NCBI GenBank assembly: GCA_019648995.1
Contig: BLXT01000029.1
Location: 564,220-588,240 of the forward strand
Direction: 5' to 3'
Length of the DNA stretch: 24,021 nucleotides
Source: Plakobranchus ocellatus
Taxonomy: Eukaryota; Mollusca; Gastropoda; Plakobranchidae
In this document: positions 1 through 11,067 of the stretch, one piece after another
Position numbering within the stretch: position 1 is the stretch's first letter
Layout: each line of letters starts with the position of its first letter
Position numbers and translations under genes: made by a program
Notes under the pieces: generated by a model
Told to the model about the DNA's origin: nothing
Databases searched by the model: none
Seen by the model: the letters and a program-made list of their open reading frames with translations, nothing else

Positions 1-2181
1 TTTTGTTTCTCAATCTTCCATTATATCTAAATTTTGCTTATTGCAATCAAAAGAAGAATTGTTTAACTTTTTACTAGTCTTTTCATTCTTGTACATTTAC
101 TCACGTTAAAGGTTATCAGATTCAAAAGCTTTAATCATCATCATTATTAAATGCATTGACTTTCTCTTCAAATAGGCCTGTCTTCTGTTATTGTGCCCAC
201 CTAAGTAATCCTGAGTTTATTGTGTCTTGAGTGTCCATGTCTAATTTTCTGTTTTGTGTTCCTCTGTCTCGTCTTCCATTAATAGACAATTTATTCTAGC
301 ATCTTTCTTTTGTGTCTGAGAGCTCCTGAAGCATTTGGTTTTCTTTAAAAGAATACATTTTTAGTCTTTTTTTTCCACAAATAATGCTATTCTTGTGGAC
401 TTCTTTTTCTCTGATGGTACAGATAAAACAAATAAAAAGATTGAAAAACATAAAATGGCAACTTTTAAAACATACACATGCTTATTTTTGTGTGTCAACT
501 GATCTCATGTTTCACCTTGATTGCTATCTCTTATTTATTATTTGTTTTATAATGATAATTATGGAGATAATTATAACAATGACATCGACAACAATAACAA
601 TGATACTAAAAAATACACACAGGCTATGGACACTAGTATTTGAGGAGGACCTTTTATTTTTGAGCTCTTGTTCCTTACAATTTTCTGGAAGCTTTATGAA
701 AGAAGAAAAGCCACCGGGGCATGAAATATGTTGAATTTTCAAATTTCTTTTTGTGCAAATGGTTATCCTTCTTTTGTTGAGGCGTTATCTTCTTTTTCAT
801 AAAAGAGCTTAAGCAAAGACGAGGAAGTCCTTAATACAAGGTGACTTTGATTTCTTTTATTTCACCTATTGAAAAAAACTAACACGGCATGATTAGTTTC
901 AAATCTATTAAAAATTTTTTCTGTTTTTTTTTTTCTTCTCATTTCTGCATGGCAACATGCATGTCACAGTATGGATTATGTGTTGATAAAGATTCTCAGT
1001 CAAATACGTCATGTCATTAACTTTTTCGTCTTTGCTTAGGTGGAAATGCATCAAGCCAAAAAACGCTTTGCACAAGCTTCTTCTTAAATTCATACTATTT
1101 CATTCAACTTTTTAACCTTGATACATTTCTCCTTTAAAGATTTCATACTGTTCCAAAGATATATTTTAGACAGACAAGCTGTAAACAGGCAAAACAAAAA
1201 TTTCTAAAGTTCTGCCATAAAGTAGACAAAGAAGGGCTTTTAAAACTTTTAGCTGGTGCCCAAGACCCATTAATTTCTTTTTGTTTCATAACTACTTTAT
1301 AAATTCAGTTGACAATACCAAGTACAGTGAATTTAGGATTATTGATTTGTATCTTTCCCTTTTTTCAACTATCCTTGATATCCAATCTATGATAGAATGC
1401 AAAAGTGATCTCTTCGTGATATTGAACCATTGATACAAAACAATTTATGTAAAATGCAAAATTTGTGTCGTATCCTACCAGTGATGCAACGCAAATGTGA
1501 TTTAAACTTGACATCGATCTGGTGATACAATATAATGCAATCTATGCTTGGTGATATCAGTGATATAAAGCAAATGTTATTACATAGAAAACCCTTTACA
1601 GACACTTAATTTAAAAATGATCATCAGAGGGTGATTTTTCAAACTAACTTTTAAAGAAAGTCAGTCAAAATGATGATCATTGGTTATAGACCAAGCAAAA
1701 AATTTAGCTTTTTATTAATTGATTTCTTTTTCAAGTCTTGAAGTAACTGCATGTTCCAACTTGAAGAATCTCTGAATTGTCCATCAGTTTCAAGGTTGTG
1801 TCAATGACCAAACATTGTAACATTTGCATGCTGTATTTGTTTTCTTGTGCTGTCAGTAAAATGAAATCTGATTTTGAATCATCTTATTTGGTTTTAGTAA
1901 TATTTTTCCTTTTTTTTCAAAACCACATGGTTGGGAAAATAAGAAAAGTCAGTTCAAGCATTTGTTAAGATGAATAGAGTTTCATAAAGAATTTTATTAG
2001 TTTACAATGAGTTAATCAGATATTTTAAGTTTTGCTCTTAAAAACATTTTGATTAAGATCCCATAAAACAGCTAAAGCTAAAAAAACTATACAAATGTTT
2101 TATTTTGATTTATTAAATATTTCTTTTACATTTATGGCTAATAAGAATATCATTGTCCTTTTTTTTAATTTTAAAACATAG
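1..2181 (+). other. Intron, 3' part (5' end outside window)
   Basis: This stretch precedes the large exon and is non-coding as far as I can see. It is AT-rich with many T and A runs. Short open frames on both strands have low-complexity translations rich in F, I, K and S and resemble no protein I know. A patch at about 535-611 is rich in ATA/AAC/AAT triplets. Between about 1397 and 1575 the word GTGAT and related forms recur several times with ATGCAA-like words, perhaps a decayed tandem repeat. A good-looking unused acceptor lies at 1038-1039 (see findings). It is called an intron because the exon at 2182 begins directly after a 3' splice site. Confidence 0.75.
2161..2181 (+). other. 3' splice site (acceptor) of large exon
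   Basis: A T-rich tract runs into ACATAG, with AG at 2180-2181. The last three intron bases are an in-frame TAG, so the reading frame cannot extend upstream. From 2182 the frame reads A-D-Q-T-L-E-E-Q and joins directly to the coiled-coil sequence. The first ORF-style start at 2206 is TTG, not ATG. This is therefore an internal exon and not the start of the protein. Confidence 0.85.
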
Positions 2182-5100
2182 GCTGATCAAACTCTTGAAG
2201 AGCAATTGCGGCATAGTGATTCTTCTGCAAGAGCTCTGCAGGATGCAAAATCTCAAATGCTTCAGCTACAAGAAATCATTACTTGTAAAGATCAACAACT
2301 GGCTCATTTAACTCAGGAAGATAAAACTATGCAACAAAAATCACCACACAATATTCCACAAGATCATTTACCTCAAGCAGAAACAGAAACTGATATGATC
2401 AAAGGGGACCAAGCTTTTGAACTTGGATCTATTCAGGAAGCATTGTCTGCCAAAGAAAAGGAGTTGACCACTTGCGAGCAATCCTGGAAGGCTAGGGAGC
2501 AGGAGTGGCTGTCTCGAGAGCAGGAGTGGGTTCTGAGAGACCAAGAGAGGGCACTCAGAGAGCAGGTGTTGCAGTCATCGATTGAATCTCAGTCAGCACA
2601 AATCTCAGCTCTTTTGAACTCTCAGGATGCAATAAAGGCTGAAAAAGATGATCTTCAAACTGCATGCTCTAGGCTTGAAATGCAGTTAGAAAAATCACAA
2701 GCAGAGCAAGCACAAAGACTCTCTGATTTGGAGCTTGAATTGAATGAGCTTAGGCAAGCCCATGAATCTGAGTTGTCTCAAACCCAGGTACTTAGTCAGG
2801 TCAAAGAGGAACTTGAGGAGCAAGTGAGTAACCTGAACCATTGTCTTTCTGGGTATGGGTCTCTCCAGACAGAGCATGATACCCTTGCTGCCAAATATTC
2901 AGAATGTCTTTCACACCTCAGAGAGTTGGAGCTAGAAAAGTGTAACTTGGAGGAGAAATTGAGCATGGAACATTTGTCTTCTGTAGATTTTGATAAGATG
3001 AAAGCTGAGTTAGAACAGCTCAAGCTAAGCCATGACAAAGAGAGTGATAAGCAAGTACAAAGTGAAAAACATTATGTTGAATTAGAAAACAAATATTCTG
3101 TTGACACTGATGCCTTAAACAACAAAATCAACGAACTTCAAAGCATTATCCAAAAATCAGAGGCAGCTGTACAAAATGCCACAGAAGCTACAAAAGCAGA
3201 AAAAATTAAAGTAGCTGAGCTTCAAGCGGCTCTACAAGAAAAGAATTCCTTGATGAGCAAACAAGATGAAAAGCTGATGCAGATGGAGGAAATGTTAGAC
3301 TCTTTTCAATCAAGTCATGTTGAGATGAAAAAAGCTCTTAGTTCAAAAGACGAGAAGTTATCAGAGATCACTGAACAACTTGAAGCATCAGAGCGAAATA
3401 TTAATAGCAACAATATCTTATCAGCAAACTTTGATGCTCTTCAGGCTGATAAAGAAAGCCTTGAATTGCTTCTGAAGACCTCAAAGGATGCCCTCAAACT
3501 AAAAGAGGAGGAATGCACTAAATGTGCAGATCAGATTGTTTCCCTTCAGGATGAACTTTTATCTGCAAAACATGTTCACGGTGTGGAGCAATCTGAATGG
3601 CACTATTACAATGACCAGATGGAAGAACAGATGGAAGCGATGCACAGTGCAATGGAAACTCTTCGTTCTAAATGTGACAATGTAGAGCATCAGCTTAAAA
3701 TGGAACAAAGCCATAGGGAAGAGGTTTTAAATAAAAATAAAGAGCTTGAGCAAGGTCTTGAGATAGCAAAACAAGAAAAGGCTGATGTTGATAGTATGAT
3801 GCAGTCTATAAGGACAAAGCTTTTGTCTTACACAAGTCAGGTTGACCATACAGTAAACATTCCTAGCTGTGATGTCATCCCAGAGAAGGATTTGAAAGCA
3901 GCAGGAGAAGAAATGATATTAGAAAGATCAAAAAATGAATATGAAGCATTTGCTATACAAGTTAATAGCCTTGCTGAAGAATTAGAAGATCAAAGGACAA
4001 AACTTAAAATAGCAGAAAAAATGGTTGTAGAACTCACTGAAAATTTGAAAGAAACTGAGAAAAGTCTCTTTGAAACTCAAACTGAACTTTCAGAACTTCA
4101 GCAAGAGCATCGCAGGACTGAAGAAGAATCAGAAGCAAAGCTAGCAAGCTTAGAAGTGAAAGCGAGTGAAGCAGAGCGGCACCAGACTGAATTATCCGCT
4201 TTAAGAAAAGTAGAAGAACAGCTGGCTGAGCGGGATAAGTGTCAAGAGGAGCTTCAGGCCCAACTTGAAAATACTGTGTCGCAGTGGCAGAGGCTTCAAC
4301 GTATTGTACAAGAGAAGGAGGTAGAACTGCAGCAATCCGAGGAGGCATTGGAGGAGCAACAGAGGATATGCTCAACTCTGAAGAAAACATTCCAGGAAGA
4401 AAATGAGCAGCTTAGTTCTGAGGTTAAACAGCTGGAGTCAGCCTTACAGTGTGAAAAAGAGCAGAGAAATTTATCTGAATGTGATTTATGGGAGCTTAGA
4501 GGCAAAATACAGATTTTGGAAGGCGAATTAGAAGATCTTTTAGAACAAAAATTTTCCCAATCTGCAGTTTTATCAGATATTGTAATAAATTTACAGCAAG
4601 AACTAGTGGGTGTGAAAGACAGGTCAAGATTAAGAGAAGCTGAAATATTGGAGGCTCAACAAAATATTGAGGAGAAAGTCGCAAATCTTACCATGACTGT
4701 ATCAGAAAAAAATATAGAATTAGAAGATCTGAAAGGTGAGGCTTTCAAAAAAGAAAAGGAGCTGAAAGAGGTAAACAATGAATTGGTGGATTTGAAGAAT
4801 AAAAATGATGAATACTTTGTGAAAGAAATGGATATGAAGGAATCATTGACATCTATAGAATCTCAATATAATCAACTGTCAGTTGCTGTTAATGAGAAAG
4901 ACGTTGAGATTGAAGATCTGACTACCAGTAATAGATCCAACAAAGAAAAGGTGGACACCTTAGAAGCAGAACTTCATGCTCTGAGAGAAGTTTATGACAG
5001 TGCATCAAATGATACCAACCAGGATGTCTTTGGGGCTGAAGGATTAAAAGCATTATTCAGCAAGAAAGATAATGATCTAGAAATCCTAAGAAGTCTTGTT

Positions 5101-8100
5101 TCACAGCTTGAGTCTGATTTAGATCTTGAAAGATCCAACAGTAAACAAGCAACCCAAGCTATTGCTAGTAAGTGCAAAGAGACTGAAACTGCGTTGGAGC
5201 ACACAATGAAAGAAAAAGAGTGTGTTGAGGGAGAGTTAATAGAGATGAAGCAACATATTCAAGAATTTGAAAATATACAGGAAAGCTACTGCACAGCTCA
5301 CTCAGAAGCGCAGATTAAATTAGGAGATACAGAACAGGCGTTGCAGGTGATAGCACAAGAAAAAGATAACACTGTGGCAGAACTGGCGCTGTTTAAACAG
5401 CAATTAAGTGAAATTGAAGAGAAGCATGAGCTTCTTCAGATGGCCTATACAGAAATACAAGAAAAACTAAGGAAAACAGAAACAGAACTGCAGTGTGCCA
5501 CCAATGCAAAATGTGACCTGGAGGAAGAGCTCATACAGAGGAAGGAACAAGTGTTAGAAGCTGAAAATAAAGACAAGATTCTCCAGTCAGCCTGCTCAGA
5601 GATTCAGAGTAAACTTGAAAAAAATGTACAGACTTTGGAAGTAACAACAAAGAACAAAGAAATTGTGGAGGAGGAGTTAAATGAAATAAAGCAACAATAT
5701 GTAAAGGTTGAATGTGAGCATGAAAATCTGAGCATTGCCTACTCAGAAATGCTAGAAAAAATGAAAACCTCAGAGGAGACCCTACAGACTGAAATACAAA
5801 CCAAAGAAAAGTTGCAGGTTGAATTAATGGAAATTAAAAATCAGTGCTCAAAGTTGGAAAAAGAAAGAGAATATTTTGAAAAGCAAGCGGCTGAAGTTAC
5901 TGATTCACTGCATACTTCAGAAATGGCCCTGAAAGATGCCCAGGATAGGTTGAGGCTCGTTGGTACAGAAAAAGATGTTCATATTAGTGAGCTGGAGAAT
6001 AAGCTTACATGCTCCTTGCAAAATGTGGAATGCATTCAAGGGCTTGCATCAAGTCTCTCAAACGAGCTGCAGCAAAAAGATGAAGCTCTTGTTGAGCAGG
6101 CCTCACAAATGGCAAAATTGGAAGAGGAAATCAAGGAAAAGGATGATCTTGTTCAGGAACTAAATGAACAACACAGAACAGTTCAGCAGGAGAAAGATCT
6201 CTTGGCCTCTAAGACTGAGCTTTTGCTGAAAGAAAGTGCTAACCAGCAAGCAAATATGATGTCTCAGATGGAAGAAATGGAAAATCTTTTAGCACAAAAA
6301 GAAGGCAAAGTTTCTGATTTGATAGGTCAAGTGAACGAGGAGAAACAAAGTGTTGAGATAACACTGGAAAAATTGGAAAAAATGGAAAAGGAGTTGAGTA
6401 GAATGGAAGGCCAACTGTCTCACCTGACAAACATTGTTCAAGAAAAGGAATCACATTTAGTTGACCAGGCTATACTTGCAGATGAGAAAATCTTTGAAAT
6501 AGCTGGCTTGAATGATAAACTTGAGCAAGGGGAAGTATCCCTGAAGAAAGTCTCTGACAAGTTTGAAATTCTAATGGAAGAGCAGGCTGCTACTTTGGCA
6601 CAGTTAGAATCCTTACAAGCAGAGAATGAGACTCTGAAAGCAAATATATCAGGTCTTGAGATTGATTTAGATAATCAAGACCTAACAAACACTCAGTATG
6701 CTGTAGAGATCAAGCAGCTGAATGAAAAGTTGACACAGATGGCCCAAGTGCTAGAGGGTAAGGAGGCAGCTGTGTTTGACTTGAAACATGATATTGATAT
6801 GCACCAAAAAGAAATAAATGACTTGCGTTCAGAAGTGGATCAACGAGACACAAGCATTGCTACACTACAGGAGGAACTTGAGACTGCCAAGGCATCCATA
6901 GATATTCAACACAAAGAAGCAGAGATGCTCAAATCCAATTTTGATTCTTGTATGGGAGACATGCAAGAGAAGTTGGCGGAACAAGAGGCAAAAACTAAAC
7001 GTTTGACTTGTCAGCTTGCAGAGGAGACAAGGAATGTTCATCAAGGGAAGGATGAACTGAAGGAGATGTTTGAATTGCAAATAAGTCAAGTGGAGGAGAA
7101 GATTATTAAAAGTGAGCAACAAAAGGAGAGACTAGAAAAGGAACTGGAAAGTTTGCAAAGCAAGGCTTCATCCTCAAAAGATGTTTATGAACATCAATTG
7201 GCTGAGTTGGAACTTAGTCTTCAAGCTTCTAACTCAGATGTGATCAGGTTTAAAGATGAATTGTCAAAGACTACAAGTAATCATGAATGTGCAGTTGCAG
7301 GTCTAAAAAGACTCCATGAAATTCAAACATCAGAGCTGGAAGATAATTGCATGAGTCTTGAAAAGTCGGTTGCAGAGCAAAAAAGACAAATAAATGAACT
7401 GCAAAGCAAGTCTGTTAAAGAAAGAGTGAGCCTTGAGCAGAATTTTGAGATCCAACTATCAGACATCGAAGAAAAGAGACGGTTTGCTGAGCTGGAGGTA
7501 GACAGGCTAAAAAGACATTTGGAAGAAATGAAGATTGATCATGCAAAAGAGACACAGCAGCTAGAGAAGAGCTATGAATCACGTTTGTATGAATTGGAAG
7601 ACAAATGCTGTGTAGCTACCAATGAGCTGGACAGATTAAGGGCCTCTATGATGGATGATTCTGATATAAACCATAGTAATGTGCTAGTATTAGAATCAAA
7701 GCTGCAGGAGATGGGAACTATGAGGAGGGAGTTGGAACTAAAAAACAATTCTTTAGAAGATGAAATTTTGTCCCTCAAGGATACTGCAAATCAGAGAGAG
7801 GAAGAGATGATGGCTGTTTTGAAAGATGCTGCAGATAGGCATAGAACTGATACAAATGAATTGAATAATGAGTTGAGCATACTGAAAGAAAATCTCTCCG
7901 CTCACTCAAAATATGCTGAAGCCTTAAAGGAAGAATATGAGGAAAAAATCAGGGACTTAAAATTGAATAATAGTCAGCTGAAAGAGAAAGTTAAAGTTTT
8001 GGAAATACATGTGGAGAACGACATAGAATTTAGCAAGGCTGAAAGCAGCCGTGCAAGCTTGGATACTGAAAAAATTGAACTGCAAAATAAAATTGCTGCT

Positions 8101-9177
8101 CTATTGGAAGAAAACAACTCTTTCAAATGTCAGATGCATATGCAAAAAAGAAATGAGACAAATGAATGTAGACCTTCTGGTGTGGAAGACATATGTCCAC
8201 CTTATCCATCTGTATCTGTCTTAAGCCATGATGATTGCTTCTCTCCTACAGAGAAGCTTCCAGTTATTGAGGGTTTTGTGGCAGAACAATCTAAACCACT
8301 GAGAACACCTGTTTTGATCACTGAAAAGATTAATGAGGAACCAGATTTTGTTGAGGAAGAGGTAGAAGGATTTCAGCCTGAAATTGAAAATGAGCATGTA
8401 ATAGATGATATGCATGTCCTAAACATTCATCCAATTCAAGAATCAGAAGTGGAAGAGGGGTTCCAGCCTGAAACATCTGACATTTTTGTTATGGAAGAGC
8501 CAGATGGGCAAATACGGCCTAGCGTGTGGCCTCCCAATTTGTCTGTAGGAAAATCACCATCACACCAAGGTTTAAAGCAGCAACAATTTACTTTCAGCAA
8601 CAATCAACTTCCAGCTGTCAGCAAGGACGAATCTCTGAAAATGCAAATTGAGCAAAATTTTTGTTATGAACAGCAATTTATTCCAAATGAAAACACGAAA
8701 GGGAAAAGTGAGAATTTCATGTCATTAGCAAACATTGAGGAAGAATCTTCAAGTTCTAAATTGTTTACTTCTGCTGAGCTGGAGAAAAAGATCCAGACAG
8801 TACGAGATGAGTTGGAGGAGCACTATGTTGGGAAATTGAGGCAGCAGGAGGTCGAGCTGGCCCACAACTTTGCCACTAAACAACAGAACTTTGAGCAAGA
8901 GCTAGAACAGAACTATGCACATAGGGTTCAGGCAGTCAAGTATGAATGGGAGCACAAGTTTACCAAGGCTTTGCAGAAGGCCCGCAAAGAGATGGAAAAG
9001 CGACATGCAAAGGATCTTAAAATGCTTCGCCAAGGCCCTTTCTCTTCATTGCGCAACCACAATCAGTTATCAACAGGAAGCTCGCCAAAAGATACAAAAG
9101 ATGATGTAATGCCTGACATAGCTGAGGGACAGGAAAATCTTGGAGAAACAGTGGAACAATTGCACAAAGAAAATCAA
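2182..9177 (+). CDS. Giant coiled-coil scaffold (AKAP9/pericentrin-like), large internal exon
   Basis: One exon of 6996 bases encodes 2332 residues, phase 0 at both ends. Residues 1 to about 1995 are nearly continuous predicted coiled coil, rich in E, K, Q, L and S, with few prolines or glycines. About 1996-2190 is a proline-containing acidic linker, and 2190-2300 returns to coiled coil (helix containing VRDELEEHY). No catalytic motif, membrane segment or signal peptide is visible. Tandem repeats sit at residues 96-130 (7 aa), 998-1242 (49 aa) and 1588 to about 1822 (43 aa). Giant proteins of this type are centrosomal or Golgi scaffolds. From memory, the helix near residue 2200 and the start of the next exon resemble the middle of human AKAP9 and pericentrin, which anchor kinases and gamma-tubulin complexes. 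Alternatives are CENP-E/F, golgin or CEP250-like proteins. That it is coding is certain; the family is moderate confidence. No RII-binding helix was identified. Confidence 0.85.
2467..2571 (+). repeat. Five tandem 7-residue repeats in the coding sequence
   Basis: Five successive 21-base units (2467, 2488, 2509, 2530, 2551) encode heptads that end TTCEQSW, KAREQEW, LSREQEW, VLRDQER and ALREQVL. Glutamine is invariant at position 5, E or D at position 4, and tryptophan ends the first three. The DNA word GAGCAGGAGTGG occurs in consecutive units, and the patch is more GC-rich than its surroundings. This suggests recent slippage expansion within the coiled coil (residues 96-130). Confidence 0.85.
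5173..5907 (+). repeat. Tandem 49-residue (147-bp) coiled-coil repeat array
   Basis: Five ungapped copies start at 5173, 5320, 5467, 5614 and 5761, with a partial sixth from 5908. Each copy is exactly 49 codons, or seven heptads. Numbering within the unit, L8, K15, E21, L22, K26 and E45 are present in all five copies, position 1 is L or M in copies 2-6, and A42 is in four of five. The copies are well diverged between the fixed positions, so the array is old, yet the length is conserved without an insertion or deletion. It covers residues 998-1242 of the exon product. Confidence 0.9.
6943..7647 (+). repeat. Tandem 43-residue (129-bp) coiled-coil repeat array
   Basis: Copies begin at 6943, 7072, 7189, 7318, 7447 and 7576 (last one partial). 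All complete copies are 43 codons except the one at 7072, which is 39 codons through a 4-residue loss. Shared positions are E or D at 1, Q at 3 in four copies, an aliphatic or similar residue at 4 and 7, E at 8, E/D at 9, K at 10, R at 20, L/F at 21, an aliphatic residue at 25, and F, Y or H as the last residue. The period is not a multiple of 7, so the heptad register must shift between copies. Confidence 0.85.
8353..8472 (+). repeat. Duplicated acidic EGFQPE motif in linker
   Basis: Within the proline-containing linker, the peptide EGFQPE with acidic residues before it occurs at 8365-8382 and again at 8455-8472, exactly 90 bases (30 codons) apart. The sequences between differ. The surrounding linker (about 8167-8750) is rich in E, D, P, S and V and has no heptad pattern, so it is likely a flexible spacer. 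The repeated motif may be a short binding motif, but I know no ligand for it. Confidence 0.7.
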
Positions 9178-9183
9178 GTGAGT
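9175..9183 (+). other. 5' splice site (donor) of large exon
   Basis: The sequence CAA then GTGAGT, with GT at 9178-9179, is a near-consensus donor. Splicing here leaves the exon in phase 0. Reading through adds nine codons and then a TGA at 9202-9204, a hydrophobic tail unlike the coiled coil before it. The next exon also opens in phase 0 and continues the coiled coil, which supports this junction. Confidence 0.85.
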
Positions 9184-9497
9184 CATGTTGTTATCATGTT
9201 TTGATACACTTAACTTTTACCAAATAAAATATATTTGCTCATGTTAAGCCTAAGAAGGGGTATCTTAGATATAGACATTATATACACTGGAGTTTGAAGA
9301 TTACTAAATACTTGACATTTTTTTCAAAGTATAAACTTACAGTCGAGCAAATTCATCGAAAAAAGTTTCTGCGAAAAAAAAAAGTCCTCCTCGAGTTATT
9401 ATTCTCTACCCAAATATTTCCTTCTATAAAGTCTGGGTATAAGCACTCAATGCTCCAAGTTTAGATTAGTCTTTCTTTTTTATTCATTCAATTACAG

Positions 9498-9810
9498 ATA
9501 ATTGGCAGAGCCATTGGGCAATGTGGCAAGCATGGCCTTCAGCAGCACTGCTTACCATTGCCTATTGAATAACTGCTTATCTCATGGGTGAATAGGGAGA
9601 TTGGAAAAGTGTAGGAAACACTGATTTGTCCCTCACTGCCCTGCCCCTTCATTACCAGGATAGTAACCTAGCATTATAGGTCAAAGGGACATTGCCCTGC
9701 CTATTGTGTTAGCTCTCCTCTCTAGTTATCTCAAACAAACTCAGTGTGTTTGTGTGTGAGCCGTTTAATAAACTTATACTGGCCAGCACATACAGATTAA
9801 AAAAAAAAAA
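9498..9810 (+). mobile_element. Possible retroposed sequence (SINE or retrocopy 3' end)
   Basis: This block in the intron is less AT-rich than its flanks. It ends with AATAAA at 9767-9772 and, about 27 bases later, a run of 12 A at 9799-9810. That spacing matches the 3' end of a polyadenylated transcript, which suggests insertion by reverse transcription. I find no target-site duplication and cannot fix the left edge, and no open frame is seen. It could also be chance. Confidence 0.35.
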
Positions 9811-11046
9811 TGTTAACCTTTTATTTCAGTTCCTTTTAGCAACTTATTTATAAAGCATAGCCTGAGTGAGAAATAATCAAACAAGTAGAAACTATGAAAT
9901 CAGTGATAAATGGTGGACTGATATATCAATCAATCTCTGTTTTGTAAAAAAAACCCACACACACTGTGGCATATATTCACTCAATATTAGTATGCCCGAA
10001 AGTCTTGTACTCTGTGGAATGGTGTAGTAAGGTTTGCCGAAAAAATTAGTAACCTAACAAGTGTAGATGTATTGGTAGGACTGTGTCTAATAGATACATA
10101 ATCCGTGAGACTAGTGTTAATGAATCATTGCATAAAAAATATGATGGATTATGTGTTAGGTATACCACAACCTGACTTAAGATTGGTTCTTACACATCAG
10201 ATCTAGCTTTGAAACCCAGGTCTAGGCTATGACTCTTAATCCAATACTTACATTGAATTTGAACTTCATCAGGTCGAATGACAAGCTACAAAAGCGATTT
10301 TTAGTGAGTAAAAAAGCACTCTAAATTTTTTTTCATTCTAGAGATGGTGTAGGTGATTATGAAGACACATGAAATTCTCCGACTTCTCAAATAGACATGG
10401 ATAGAATTACTCAAGATTCACCACACAAAATTTAAAAAAAAAAAAAAAAAAAAGATTGCCCCACACCAAGTGTGAAAATTATTCCCTTTGATAGAAAGCC
10501 CATTAAAAATATATTTTCTCCTCTCTTAAAAAAAAAAAAAACAAAGGTGGAAAAAACAAACATATAGCAACAACCCCCCTCCCCCCTCCATGATATTAAA
10601 AGTTTCTTGAATTTAAAGAAAAGTGATGGCATCCGTATTTTATGGTAATCATGGAAAGTAACCACAGTTTAATTTTTCATTGAATGACTCCCCTTCCATA
10701 GTTTGAACAATATTTCCTCAATTATATAATTTATCCCAATGAATTTGAGACCCTATGCTCGACTGTATTTTGCATTAATTTCCTTTAAAGTTTTTTTTTT
10801 TTTTTTGTAATATGTAATTTGTAACGTAACAAATCTTTATTTTAACATTCATGAAGTGAAAATATATTGGAAAATATCTAAGAGGAAAATACATTGTAGA
10901 TTATCTCTGTGTGCATCAATTCTTTTTTTAAAAACCAATTTTTCTTCTTAAAAGTAAATTGATCTCCAAAACTTTTTTTTAAAGCATAAAGCATTTTTTG
11001 TTGTTGGCATTTTTTTCTGTAGATTTACAGCAGAAACACTCAATTT

Positions 11047-11067
11047 CATCCCTTTTCCTCATTTTAG
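11047..11067 (+). other. 3' splice site (acceptor) of second exon
   Basis: A pyrimidine-rich tract ends in TTTTAG with AG at 11066-11067. An in-frame TAG (11065-11067) blocks extension upstream. The exon opens with E-L-A-E-V-R-D-V-L-L, whose heptads follow on from the H-K-E-N-Q end of the previous exon in the same phase. Confidence 0.85.

Larger units (their letters stand above)
9178..11067 (+). other. Intron between the two large exons
   Basis: This 1890-base intron has GT at 9178 and AG at 11066-11067. It is AT-rich with A runs at 10434-10453 (20 bases) and about 10529-10541 and T-rich tracts near 10792-10806 and before the acceptor. No coding exon is evident. A less AT-rich block at about 9498-9810, ending in a poly-A tract, looks like an inserted retroposed sequence and is listed separately. 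About 10190-10260 holds words such as AGATCTAG and GGTCTAGG resembling the decayed repeats seen near 14.6 kb, but the match is weak. Confidence 0.8.

Noticed and set aside
384..742. Overlapping open frames on both strands
   Set aside because: Low-complexity translations (runs of I, M, T, F), no domain, no splice or start context, located in intron.
2206..2208. Protein start at the beginning of the long frame
   Set aside because: The codon is TTG, the frame continues upstream to a splice acceptor at 2181, and the protein clearly begins in an earlier exon.
2695..8415. Minus-strand frames within the large exon
   Set aside because: They are antisense shadows of the coiled-coil codons, short and without independent features.
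9339..10766. 11-base inverted repeat (ACAGTCGAGCA at 9339-9349 and its complement at 10756-10766) as possible transposon ends
   Set aside because: In about 1.9 kb such a match is quite likely by chance, and no flanking target duplication or transposase frame is seen.
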